Origin: Bradyrhizobium sp. CCBAU 53338
GTDB taxonomy: Bacteria > Pseudomonadota > Alphaproteobacteria > Rhizobiales > Xanthobacteraceae
Direction of reading: 5' to 3'
DNA: 64,000 nucleotides
Assembly: GCF_015291665.1 (NCBI RefSeq)
Contig: NZ_CP030048.1
Coordinates: 248,001 to 312,000, forward strand
Part shown: positions 7,605 to 15,543 of the stretch, in pieces
Layout of the letters: the number at the start of each line of letters is the position of its first letter
Numbering within the stretch: position 1 is the stretch's first letter
Made by a program: the position numbers and the translations under genes
Notes under the pieces: model-generated
Database searches by the model: none
Seen by the model: the letters and a program-made list of their open reading frames with translations, nothing else
What the model was told of the DNA's origin: nothing

Positions 7605-8183
7605 TTGAACGACAAAGCGGTGCTAGACGTGCGCGGGGTGTCCGGTCGGACCCCCGCGGATAGAACGGTCGCGGTGTGGGACCTTCCGTTGCGCCTCTGG
7701 CACTGGGCTCTCGCAGCGTGCGTCTTGACCGCGTGGTTCACGCCGACAGTCCATGACAGGCTTCACCGCATCGTCGGTTATATCGTCATCGCGCTGCTCG
7801 CCTTCCGTCTGGTCTGGGGCCTCCGGGGCAGCCGCTACTCGCGCTTTCGCATGACCGGCGTCAGGCTTCGCGCCGCGCCCTCCTATCTCTGGAATCTGCG
7901 CCGCGGCATCACCGGCCGCTATATCGGGCTCAATCCCGCCGGCACGTTGATGCTGGTGGCGCTGCTGCTGTCACTCGCCGTCTCGGCGATCACCGGCGCG
8001 CTGTCGGTCACAGTCACATTCTTCGGCGTCTGGTGGATCGAGGATACGCATGCTTGGGCATCGGACGCAGTCATCGTCCTCGTCGTGCTGCATTTCGTCG
8101 GCGTGGTGGCGATGGGCCTGCTTCAGCGCGAGAACCTGATCCGCGCCATGATTACCGGCCGCAAGCGCATTCGCCGTCATTAG
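7605..8183 (+). CDS. Cytochrome b561-type di-haem membrane protein
   Basis: A 192-residue protein of the cytochrome b561 / Ni-Fe-hydrogenase b-type family with four membrane helices. Histidines suited to haem b ligation occur in LRLWHWALA, VHDRLHRIVGY, DTHAWAS and VVLHFVGV. It would carry electrons across or within the inner membrane; the partner is unknown but the PepSY protein is the obvious candidate. The start appears to be TTG at 7605 behind AGGGTGG; a GTG at 7620 is an alternative. A strong hairpin follows at 8224-8247. Confidence 0.85.
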   Translation: MNDKAVLDVRGVSGRTPADRTVAVWDLPLRLWHWALAACVLTAWFTPTVHDRLHRIVGYIVIALLAFRLVWGLRGSRYSRFRMTGVRLRAAPSYLWNLRRGITGRYIGLNPAGTLMLVALLLSLAVSAITGALSVTVTFFGVWWIEDTHAWASDAVIVLVVLHFVGVVAMGLLQRENLIRAMITGRKRIRRH

Positions 8184-8223
8184 CGAAGTTGGTTTGCACC
8201 GCTCGCGCGGCGGGCTCGGTAAC

Positions 8224-8247
8224 CTCTCCCGCAAGCAAGCGGGAGAG
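8224..8247. terminator. Hairpin between convergent cytochrome b561 and LON-domain genes
   Basis: A perfect 9-bp stem CTCTCCCGC/GCGGGAGAG with a 6-nt loop lies in the 83-bp gap between convergent genes. It has no pronounced T-run. Confidence 0.5.
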
Positions 8248-8266
8248 CGAGCACACCGTCCCTATG

Positions 8267-8944
8267 TCACTGCAACGGCGGATCGCCGCTGGTGCGCTTC
8301 TTGGCGAGGTCCATCTCGGTCACCGCGATCAGGATCTCCGCGCGGGTCTTCAGATCAGGCGCTTCCAGCATCGCCTGCTTCTCGGCCGGGCCATAGGGCG
8401 ACATCATCGCGAGAGCATTGACCAGCGCCTCGTTGGGGGCGCTCTCGACGCCTTCCCAGTCGACCTTGAGATTGTTGGCCTTCAGGAAATCCGCCAGCGC
8501 CACCAGCAGCGCCTCGCGGTTGACCTCGTCCTCGCCGAGCCGCGCCTTGAAGTCGTCGGTGAAGGCGAAGAAATCGACCTTGCACTGCCGGTAGGCGGTC
8601 AGCACCTCCAGCTCCTCGAGCACCCTGAAGCGCGCAACGCCGGTCAGTTCGAGGATGTAGCGGCCGTCGCCGGATTCGGCGAGCTGGGTGATGCGGCCGA
8701 CGCAGCCGACGCGGAACAGTGCCGGCTTGTCGGAATTTTTCGGCGAATGCGCCACGTCAGGCTGGATCATGCCGATCAGGCGATGACCGTCGCGAAAGCA
8801 ATCGTCGACCATCGCCAGATAGCGCGGCTCGAAGATGTTGAGCGGCATCTGGCCGCGCGGCAGCAGCAGGGCGCCCGGCAGCGGAAACACCGGAATGATT
8901 TCCGGAAGGTCGGCGGGGCCGCGATATTCGATGTTGATCGGCAT
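8267..8944 (-). CDS. LON peptidase substrate-binding (LON-N) domain protein
   Basis: A 225-residue protein consisting of the LON substrate-binding domain alone. The family core is visible in IIPVFPLPGALLLPRGQMPL and NIFEPRYLAMVDDCF near the N-terminus and GCVGRITQLAESGDGRY in the middle. It has no AAA+ or Ser-Lys protease part, so it is not Lon itself; its role is undetermined, perhaps in protein quality control. It lies 30 bp downstream of a thioredoxin-TPR chaperone-like gene, an arrangement consistent with a shared proteostasis function (inference). Confidence 0.9.
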   Translation of the reverse strand: MPINIEYRGPADLPEIIPVFPLPGALLLPRGQMPLNIFEPRYLAMVDDCFRDGHRLIGMIQPDVAHSPKNSDKPALFRVGCVGRITQLAESGDGRYILELTGVARFRVLEELEVLTAYRQCKVDFFAFTDDFKARLGEDEVNREALLVALADFLKANNLKVDWEGVESAPNEALVNALAMMSPYGPAEKQAMLEAPDLKTRAEILIAVTEMDLAKKRTSGDPPLQ

Positions 8945-8974
8945 CTGGTCCCCGCGTGGATTTGCGACCTGCGC

Positions 8975-9895
8975 TTACGAAAACAGGATCGTCGACAAGC
9001 GCTTGCGACCCTCGACGGTTGCATCATCCGTGCCGCCCCAGGCCTCGAAGAACTGCACCAGCTGCTTGCGGGCGCCGTCGTCGTTCCATTTGCGGTCGCG
9101 CTTGACGATCGCGAGCAACTGCTCGGTGGCGGCGGTGCGATCACCCTTCGCGTTCAGCGCCGTGGCGAGGTCGAACCGCGCCTGATGATCCAGCGGGTTT
9201 GCGGCGACTTTCTGTTCCAGTTCAGCGATGGGGCCGAGTTGCTCGGCCTGCTCGGCGAGATCGATCGCGGTCTGCACCGCCTTCACGGCGGGGTCGTTGC
9301 GCTTGGATTCCGGCACCATGGCCAGCGTCTGCTTGGCCTGCTCCATCGCGCCGGAGACGGCGTAGCATTTGGCGAGGCCCGCGAGCGCCGCGATGTTGGT
9401 GGCGTCATGCTGGAGGGCTTCGGCATAGATCTGCGCGGCGGCCGCAGCGTCGCCCTCGGCGAGCACGGCATCGGCTTCCTGCACGATCTCGGCGACGTTG
9501 ACCTCGCCTGGCGCGGTGACGCCCTTGGTCAGCTTCTCGATGAAGGCGTTGAGCTGGCTCTCGGGCACCGCGCCCATGAAGCCGTCGGCGGGCTGGCCGT
9601 TGACGAAGGCGATCACGGCCGGGATCGACTGGATGCCCATCTGGCCCGGGATCGCCGGATGCTGGTCGATGTTCATCTTGACCAGCTTGACCTTGCCCTT
9701 GGCTGCCCGGACCGCCTTTTCCAGCACGGGAGTGAGCTGCTTGCAGGGGCCGCACCACTCCGCCCAGAAGTCGATCAGCACCGGCTGGCGCTTCGATTCC
9801 TCGATGACGTCCTTCACGAAGGTCTGGGTGGTGGTGTCCTTGATCAGATCGGCCGCAGCCGGGCCCGCTCCGTTACCCTGGTCGATGATCGTCAC
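8975..9895 (-). CDS. Thioredoxin-TPR protein (CnoX/YbbN-like co-chaperone)
   Basis: A 306-residue protein with an N-terminal thioredoxin domain (about 25-130) and a C-terminal TPR-like helical domain (about 135-306). The active site is intact (FWAEWCGPCK, cysteines 48 and 51), unlike E. coli YbbN, which lacks the usual CGPC. It may therefore act as a redox-active holdase that passes clients to GroEL or DnaK (family knowledge applied by inference). Both cysteines suggest real reductase chemistry. It is followed by the LON-domain gene on the same strand. Confidence 0.92.
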   Translation of the reverse strand: MTIIDQGNGAGPAAADLIKDTTTQTFVKDVIEESKRQPVLIDFWAEWCGPCKQLTPVLEKAVRAAKGKVKLVKMNIDQHPAIPGQMGIQSIPAVIAFVNGQPADGFMGAVPESQLNAFIEKLTKGVTAPGEVNVAEIVQEADAVLAEGDAAAAAQIYAEALQHDATNIAALAGLAKCYAVSGAMEQAKQTLAMVPESKRNDPAVKAVQTAIDLAEQAEQLGPIAELEQKVAANPLDHQARFDLATALNAKGDRTAATEQLLAIVKRDRKWNDDGARKQLVQFFEAWGGTDDATVEGRKRLSTILFS

Positions 9896-10169
9896 GGGAT
9901 CCCCTCGTCTGATGTCTGGAATGGCGGGTCTTTAGCACGTCGCCATCACATATGCTTCGTTTCAGGCCCTAAAATTGGGCCGGGACGGCCGAATTTCAAT
10001 CCATCGCAGCCGATTCGCCGGTTCCGGGTCATTTTCGGTCGATTTGGCCGCCTCGGAGCGCATATTGGGGCTCCGAAAGCGAGATGATGCTGCCGGTAGC
10101 TGTTGCATTCGCCTCCCGCTTTTGGCATACGACAGCCGTTGCCGGCGCGTCACGCGACCGACACAGGAT

Positions 10170-10244
<75 letters not shown>

Positions 10245-10320
10245 ATTTTTCCCAGAGCATCCAGCCCAATCAGGTCAGTCCGTGGTTCTCCACGCCGCTG
10301 GCGGCTGGCTTGGGTCTTCA

Positions 10321-11307
10321 ATGACAATTCTGGTCACCGGCAGCGCCGGCCACCTTGGGGAGGCCATTCTCCGGATGCTTCGGCGGCGCGGGTCGCGGGC
10401 GCGCGGGATCGATCTGAAGCCGTCGCCGTTCACCGATGCCGTCGGCTCGATCGTCGATCCCGGCTTCGTCCGGGCGCAGATGGACGGTGTCACCGCCGTG
10501 ATCCACACCGCGACGCTGCACAAGCCGCATGTGGCGACCCACAGCAAGCAGGCCTTCGTCGACACCAATGTCACCGGGACACTCAATCTGCTCGAGGCGG
10601 CGGTCGCGGCCGGCGTGGCGAGCTTCGTCTTCACCAGCACCACCAGCGCGTTCGGCTCGCAGCTCCGGCCCGAAGCCGGACAGGCGGCGGTTTGGGTTAC
10701 CGAGGAGCTGCCGTCGGTGCCGAAGAACATCTACGGCGCCACAAAGCTGATGGCGGAAAATCTGTGCGAGCTGTTCTTTCGCGAGAGGGGATTGCCGGTC
10801 GTGGTGTTGCGAACCTCGCGCTTCTTTCCGGAGGATGACGACGATCCCGCGATGCGGTCGGCTTACGCGCTGGACAACGCGCAGGCCAACGAGCTGCTCT
10901 ATAGACGGCTGGATATAGCGGACGCGGTCAGTGCGCATCTGCTCGCCGTCGCGCGCGCGGGCGAGATCGGCTTCGGCCGTTACATCGTCTCGGCGACCAG
11001 CCCGTTTGGAAGACACCACCTCGCCGCGCTCGCCCGTGACGCCGCCGGCCTCGTGCGCGAGCTGTATCCGGATTGCGCGCAGCTCTATGCCGCGCGCGGC
11101 TGGCGGCTCTTCCCCGGGATCGACCGCGTCTATGTCAATGAGCGCGCACAGCGCGAGCTCGGATGGCATCCTGAATTCGATTTCGCCCATGTGTTGCGCA
11201 GCCTTCGCGCCGGCTCCGATTTTCGCAGCGCCCTGGCGCGCGAGGTGGGAGCGAAGGGCTATCACGACATGCGGTTCGACGATGGTCCGTACCCCGTCGC
11301 CAAATAG
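10321..11307 (+). CDS. NAD-dependent epimerase/dehydratase family protein
   Basis: A 328-residue extended short-chain dehydrogenase. The N-terminus MTILVTGSAGHLGEAILRML gives the G-x-x-G-x-x-G cofactor motif. The catalytic serine region is FVFTSTTSAFGS and the catalytic Tyr-Lys pair is in NIYGATKLMAENL. Such enzymes modify nucleotide sugars or other alcohols; the C-terminal half does not reveal the substrate. The ATG at 10321 puts the Rossmann motif at the start; an open frame from 10282 is probably not translated. It stands alone between tRNA-Gly and a long non-coding stretch. Confidence 0.88.
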   Translation: MTILVTGSAGHLGEAILRMLRRRGSRARGIDLKPSPFTDAVGSIVDPGFVRAQMDGVTAVIHTATLHKPHVATHSKQAFVDTNVTGTLNLLEAAVAAGVASFVFTSTTSAFGSQLRPEAGQAAVWVTEELPSVPKNIYGATKLMAENLCELFFRERGLPVVVLRTSRFFPEDDDDPAMRSAYALDNAQANELLYRRLDIADAVSAHLLAVARAGEIGFGRYIVSATSPFGRHHLAALARDAAGLVRELYPDCAQLYAARGWRLFPGIDRVYVNERAQRELGWHPEFDFAHVLRSLRAGSDFRSALAREVGAKGYHDMRFDDGPYPVAK

Positions 11308-11687
11308 GCGCCGCTTTTGTCAATTCGCACGATGAATCAGGCGCGTGGCTGGAGTCACCGCGCTCCGTCAGGCCTTCGCCGTTCTACTGTGCATGGGGTT
11401 GTTTTCGAGGTTTTGCGTTGGTCTTCCTTTCTCCGCTCGCAAATGAGGCGCGCCATCTCGATTCCGCGTTGCAGCGAGGACGTTGTCATCGCCGCATGCG
11501 ACGATGTGAGACGATCCGTCTCAATTTTTACGGAGCGCAATCACAGCGGCACGCGACGCGCTTTTCACCGCTCGCAGATGTGCTAACCTTTTTGCGTCTG
11601 CCACCTCGGCAGACTCCGAACTTCGCCTACTCACACAGCAAAACAAAGAACGTGCAGCCCTGACGGCTGCCTTAGGGGAGTGACGCG
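11308..11687. other. 380-bp non-coding leader of the sugar dehydrogenase gene
   Basis: I see no convincing gene here; the short open frames lack ribosome sites and recognisable products. The last part holds a small stem-loop (GCAGCC/GGCTGC, 11655-11671) and then AGGGGAG just before the ATG at 11688. Confidence 0.5.
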
Positions 11688-12962
11688 ATGAAATCGATGA
11701 TCCATCGGTCCGTGTTGGCGCTTGCAGCGGTTGCCCTTCTTGCCGGGACAAGTGCAGTCAGCGCGCAACAGCAGGACAAGAACCGTGCCCTGAAGAAGTA
11801 CGAATCCGGCACCAAGGAATTCTGGACCCATCCGCCGGATGACTGGTTCCTCGGCGACGAGACCGAAGCGCAGAAGGGCCTCGCTCCGCCCTCGGGCCCG
11901 CCGACCGGCGCCTCCGACGCCGAGCTCGCCAACATCATCAAGAAGGTGAAGCTGCCGGCGGGCTTCAAGATGGAGGTCTACGCCTCCGGCGTGCTGGCCG
12001 CGCGGCAGATGGCCTGGGGCGACAAGGGCACGCTGTTCGTCGGCTCGTTCGGCCTCGGCAACGTCTATGCCATCAAGGACAATGGCGGGAAGAAAGAGGT
12101 CAAGACCATCCTCAAGGGGCTGAACATGCCCACGGGTCTGGCCGTCAAGGATGGTGCGCTCTACGTCATCGCGGTCGACAAGCTGATCCGCTACGACGAC
12201 ATCGAGAACAAGCTCGACAATCCCGGCCAGGGCAAGGTCGTCTATGACGACATGCCGTCCTATGCCGCGCATGGCTGGAAGTATATTGCCGTCGACAAGG
12301 AAGGCTGGTTCTACATTCCGTTCGGACCGCCCTTCAACATCGGCATTCCGCCGACCAGCGTCTCGCAGATCCGGCGCGTCGATCCCAAGACCGGCAACGC
12401 CGAGATCTACGCGCTCGGCGTTCGCAACTCGGTCGGTGGCGATGTCGATCCGCGCACGGGCAAGTACTGGTTCACCGAGAACGCACGTGACTGGGTCAGC
12501 GACGATCTGCCGAGCGACAAGCTGAACATGATCTCCAGGCTCGGCGAGCATTTCGGCTATCCCTACTGTCACCAGGGCGACCTTCCCGATCCGAAGTTCG
12601 CGATGGGCCACAAATGCTCCGAGTTCACGCCGCCCGTGCTGAACCTCGGCGCTCACGTCGCTCCGCTCGGCATGAAGTTCTATACCGGCGACCAGTTCCC
12701 CGCCGAGTACAAGAACAACATCCTGATCGCCGAGCACGGCTCCTGGAATCGTCACAAGTACCAGGGCGCCCGCATCATGCGCGTGATCGTCGGACCCGAC
12801 GGCAAGAACGCCAAGCAGGAGGTGTTCGCCTCCGGCTGGATCGAGGGTGATCAGGGCTATCTCGGCCGCCCCGACGACATCATCCTCGCCAAGGACGGCT
12901 CGATCCTCGTCGCCGACGACTGGGCCGGCGCGATCTATCGTATCAGCTACAGCAAGAAGTAG
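11688..12962 (+). CDS. Exported PQQ-dependent sugar dehydrogenase-like beta-propeller protein
   Basis: A 424-residue protein with a signal peptide (residues 1-26, ending AVSAQ). It resembles the soluble PQQ-dependent glucose/sorbosone dehydrogenase family: blades carry ARQMAWGDKGTLFVGSFG, NMPTGLAVKDGALYV and YALGVRNSVGGDVDPRTG, and the end reads GRPDDIILAKDGSILVADDW. Family members oxidise aldoses or sorbosone in the periplasm using PQQ and pass electrons to a cytochrome c. A diheme cytochrome c gene follows about 200 bp downstream, fitting that picture. Substrate and cofactor are inferred from family only. Confidence 0.85.
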   Translation: MKSMIHRSVLALAAVALLAGTSAVSAQQQDKNRALKKYESGTKEFWTHPPDDWFLGDETEAQKGLAPPSGPPTGASDAELANIIKKVKLPAGFKMEVYASGVLAARQMAWGDKGTLFVGSFGLGNVYAIKDNGGKKEVKTILKGLNMPTGLAVKDGALYVIAVDKLIRYDDIENKLDNPGQGKVVYDDMPSYAAHGWKYIAVDKEGWFYIPFGPPFNIGIPPTSVSQIRRVDPKTGNAEIYALGVRNSVGGDVDPRTGKYWFTENARDWVSDDLPSDKLNMISRLGEHFGYPYCHQGDLPDPKFAMGHKCSEFTPPVLNLGAHVAPLGMKFYTGDQFPAEYKNNILIAEHGSWNRHKYQGARIMRVIVGPDGKNAKQEVFASGWIEGDQGYLGRPDDIILAKDGSILVADDWAGAIYRISYSKK

Positions 12963-13029
12963 CGCGACGTGACAGAGAGGCTGCGGTGGCCATGAGGCGG
13001 CCGCAGCCTCGTTCATTTGAAAGTCTCAC

Positions 13030-13132
13030 TGTCGTTCCGGATTGCGCGCCACTCGCGCGCAAGTGCGGAACCCATGCCCACGAGCGGGGGTTATGGAGTC
13101 CGGGCTCGTGCTCCGCACGCCCCGGAATGACG
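13030..13132. repeat. Long palindromic intergenic repeat
   Basis: Outer arms GTCGTTCCGG (13031-13040) and CCGGAATGAC (13122-13131) enclose smaller GC-rich stem-loops. The ends and size match the elements at 23043-23137 and 55761-55852. It lies between the sugar dehydrogenase and its cytochrome c, where it could attenuate or stabilise the transcript. Confidence 0.75.
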
Positions 13133-13157
13133 CGTTCGACAGATCGGAATCCTCACG

Positions 13158-13751
13158 ATGCGCCGGCAATTCATCTCGCACGCAATCAGCGCGATTGCGC
13201 TCGTTACGCTCGGCTTTCTTCCGGCAGATGCCGCCGACAACGCCGCCCTCCAGGAGAAGGCGGCCGTGTGCTCCGGCTGTCACGGCGAGAACGGCATCTC
13301 GCAGACCGAAAACATCCCCTCGTTGGCAGGCCAGCCCGATCAATTCCTGCAATGGCAGCTCGTGTTCTTCCGCGCCGGCTCGCGCAAGAACGAGCAGATG
13401 CAGCCGATTGCCGAGCAAATCACCAACGAGGACGTCCGCAGCCTCGGCGCCTACTTCGCGGCCATGACGCCGCCGAAACCAGCCGAGGACCGGGATCCGG
13501 ACCTGTCGAAAAAGGGTGCGCAAGTGGCCGTCGGCCGCCGCTGCGCCTCGTGCCATACCGATAGCTTTGCCGGCACCAAGGCCGTCGCGCGGCTCGCAGG
13601 GCAGCGCGAGGAATATTTGGTGAAAGCGCTGCACGACTACAAAAGCAGCCAGCGTGTCGGCGGCGGCGTCGCTGCAATGGCCGATGTCGCCTATCACATG
13701 AGTGACGAGGAAATCACCGCCGTCGCGCACTATCTGGCGTATTTCAAATAG
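13158..13751 (+). CDS. Exported diheme cytochrome c
   Basis: A 197-residue c-type cytochrome with a signal peptide (residues 1-26, ending ADAA). Two haem-attachment motifs are present: CSGCH at 38-42 and CASCH at 129-133. Each is followed by a methionine-containing helix region typical of the cytochrome c4/c553 group (duplicated class I domain). It is periplasmic or membrane-associated and probably accepts electrons from the PQQ-type dehydrogenase upstream and passes them to the terminal oxidase (inference from neighbours). A long palindromic repeat separates the two genes. Confidence 0.92.
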   Translation: MRRQFISHAISAIALVTLGFLPADAADNAALQEKAAVCSGCHGENGISQTENIPSLAGQPDQFLQWQLVFFRAGSRKNEQMQPIAEQITNEDVRSLGAYFAAMTPPKPAEDRDPDLSKKGAQVAVGRRCASCHTDSFAGTKAVARLAGQREEYLVKALHDYKSSQRVGGGVAAMADVAYHMSDEEITAVAHYLAYFK

Positions 13752-13777
13752 CGCTGTACGGAGCCGCAAACCCTACT

Positions 13778-13815
13778 GTCGTCCCGGACAAGCCAAGCGT
13801 AGATCCGGGATAACG
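13778..13815. repeat. Imperfect palindromic repeat at a convergent junction
   Basis: Arms TGTCGTCCCGGA and TCCGGGATAACGA form an imperfect hairpin between the convergent cytochrome c and panE-like genes. It is the same sequence type as 3661-3688. Confidence 0.65.
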
Positions 13816-13830
13816 ATCGAGTGAGAGGCC

Positions 13831-14754
13831 CTACCCCGCCCGTTGCTTCTCATACGCCTTGAGATGCGTATACGCGATGCGCAGCTTCGGCACCGGCACC
13901 TTGGCGGCATCGGCGCGCACGATGAGGTCGCCGATTACGTGATCGGCCTCGACCGGGAAGCCGGCCTTGATGTCGCGGAACATCGAGGCCGTCATCGGTG
14001 AGCCCTCGGTGGTCAGGTTGCCCTTGACACGCTCGAAGAACGGTCCACCCGGCGGGTAGCCCGACGCGGTCGCGATCGCGCTGGTCTCGTCCAGCATGCC
14101 GAGCAGGAAGTCCCGGCCGCCGGGCGCGGCGAGGATGTTGCCGACGGACGTGCGCATCAGGCTGGTGGAGGCCGCAAGCGAAGAGAGGAACACCCACTTC
14201 TCCCACATGTCCTGCATGATGTTCTGGCTGGCGGTGGCGCCGACAATGCCGCTCTTGAAGGCCTCGTCGATCGCCTTGACGCGGTCCGACATCGTGCCGT
14301 CGCGCTCGCCATAATTGATCGACTGCATCGGCTGTAGCTGCACCACCTCGCGCTTCTCGTTGAGGGTGGCAGCGATGGCGCAGAGGCCGCCGAGCACGCG
14401 CTCCTTGCCGAACCTCTGGTCGAGCGTGTCGAGATGCTTCATGCCATTGAGCATCGGGATGATCGCAGTGTTCGGCCCGACCGCCGGCGCAAACGACTTG
14501 ATGGCGTCGTCGAGGTCGAATGCCTTGCAGCTCAGCAGCACGACGTCGAACTTGTCCGTGATCGCGTCGGCCTGCACGGTCGGCGGATTCTTCAAGGTCA
14601 CGTCGCCATTCGGGCTCTTGAGGACGAGGCCGTCTCTGGCGAGCTCGCTGGCGCGCTTGGGGCGGACCAGGAAGGTCACGTCGCGGCCGGCCTGCAACAG
14701 CCTGCCACCAAAATAGCCGCCGATGGCGCCGGCGCCGACCACGAGGATACGCAT
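13831..14754 (-). CDS. panE: 2-dehydropantoate 2-reductase (ketopantoate reductase) family protein
   Basis: A 307-residue NADPH-dependent reductase. The N-terminus MRILVVGAGAIGGYFGGRL is the dinucleotide motif. The conserved lysine follows in LLSCKAFDLDDAI, and PMLNGMKHLD contains the conserved Asn. The C-terminal ApbA-type helical domain ends near LRIAYTHLKAYEK. It would reduce ketopantoate to pantoate for CoA synthesis. Alphaproteobacteria often have several PanE-like paralogues of unknown substrate, so pantothenate synthesis is likely but not certain. Confidence 0.85.
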   Translation of the reverse strand: MRILVVGAGAIGGYFGGRLLQAGRDVTFLVRPKRASELARDGLVLKSPNGDVTLKNPPTVQADAITDKFDVVLLSCKAFDLDDAIKSFAPAVGPNTAIIPMLNGMKHLDTLDQRFGKERVLGGLCAIAATLNEKREVVQLQPMQSINYGERDGTMSDRVKAIDEAFKSGIVGATASQNIMQDMWEKWVFLSSLAASTSLMRTSVGNILAAPGGRDFLLGMLDETSAIATASGYPPGGPFFERVKGNLTTEGSPMTASMFRDIKAGFPVEADHVIGDLIVRADAAKVPVPKLRIAYTHLKAYEKQRAG

Positions 14755-14780
14755 GGGGAGGTCCTTGTTGTTGCTTCTTT

Positions 14781-14808
14781 CGTCGTCCTGGCTAAAGCCA
14801 GGACGACC
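14781..14808. repeat. Perfect short palindrome (GTCGTCCTGGCT)
   Basis: A perfect 12-bp inverted repeat with only a 2-nt centre sits between panE and the isomerase gene, both on the reverse strand. Its arms match the GTCGTCC family at 3661 and 13778. Confidence 0.75.
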
Positions 14809-14844
14809 TCGACGAGACTACTAGCTTTCCGGGAGATGCGGGAA

Positions 14845-15453
14845 TCACTTCTCCAGCACCGTCTCCTCGACCTCGCGCAGCTGCTCCTTGCCGAAGAACA
14901 TCTCGTTGCCGACGAAGAAGGTCGGCGAGCCGAAGGCGCCGCGTGCGACCGCCTCCTCGGTGTTCTTGATCAGCTTGGCCTTCACGTCGGGCTCCTGGGC
15001 GCGGGCGAACAGCTTCTGGGCGTCGAGCCCCGAGGACGCCAGCGCTTTTGCGGCGACTTCAGCATCGTCCATTTTCTTCGGCTCGCGCCACATATGATGG
15101 AAGGCGGCATCGACATATTTCTCGAACACGCCCTCGGCTTGCGCCGCGATTGCCATGCGCATCAGGTTCAGCGTGTTGACGGGGAAGTTGGGATTGAACA
15201 CGTAAGGCTGGACCTTGAAGCGCTTGAGGAAGCGTTCGGTCTCGACCTGCTGGAATTCGCGCTTGTTCTTGATGCCGGCGAGCGTCTCCGCCGGCGACTT
15301 GTTGTTTGTCGACTTGAAGATACCGCCGAGCAGGATCGGCACATATTCGAACCTGACGCCGATGCGCTGCTCGATCGCCGGGATCGCGAGATGGCTCAGA
15401 TAGGCATTCGGGCTACCGAAATCGAACAGGAATTGCGGGGCTGTGCGGGTCAA
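14845..15453 (-). CDS. 2-hydroxychromene-2-carboxylate isomerase / kappa-GST (DsbA-like) family protein
   Basis: A 202-residue DsbA-fold protein. It starts PQFLFDFGSPNAYLSHLA, where the FDFGSPNAYL segment carries the catalytic serine of kappa-class GST and HCCA isomerases, and ends with the cis-proline motif GAFGSPTFFVGNEMFFG. HCCA isomerase uses glutathione in naphthalene-type degradation, but many paralogues have other roles. The best start is TTG at 15453, because AGGGAG lies six bases upstream and the fold begins straight after; the open frame extends upstream without a ribosome site. Confidence 0.87.
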   Translation of the reverse strand: MTRTAPQFLFDFGSPNAYLSHLAIPAIEQRIGVRFEYVPILLGGIFKSTNNKSPAETLAGIKNKREFQQVETERFLKRFKVQPYVFNPNFPVNTLNLMRMAIAAQAEGVFEKYVDAAFHHMWREPKKMDDAEVAAKALASSGLDAQKLFARAQEPDVKAKLIKNTEEAVARGAFGSPTFFVGNEMFFGKEQLREVEETVLEK

Positions 15454-15543
15454 GTTCGTTCTCCCTGAGGTCGCTTTCGAGTCATTGTGGCGCAGCGCGC
15501 GGCGCAGGTCCACCGTTTAATGATGGTCATAATATCTTGACGA

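Noticed and set aside
9965..9981. GGCCC/GGGCC mini-hairpin before tRNA-Gly
   Set aside because: A five-base stem is too short to call a terminator or regulator in GC-rich DNA.
8033..10087. A 684-codon open frame on the forward strand
   Set aside because: It runs antisense to the LON-domain and thioredoxin-TPR genes and is a mirror of their codon bias; the product has no recognisable domain.
11317..11586. An 89-codon open frame in the non-coding leader
   Set aside because: There is no ribosome site, the amino-acid composition is unusual (Ser/Arg-rich) and no family is recognised.
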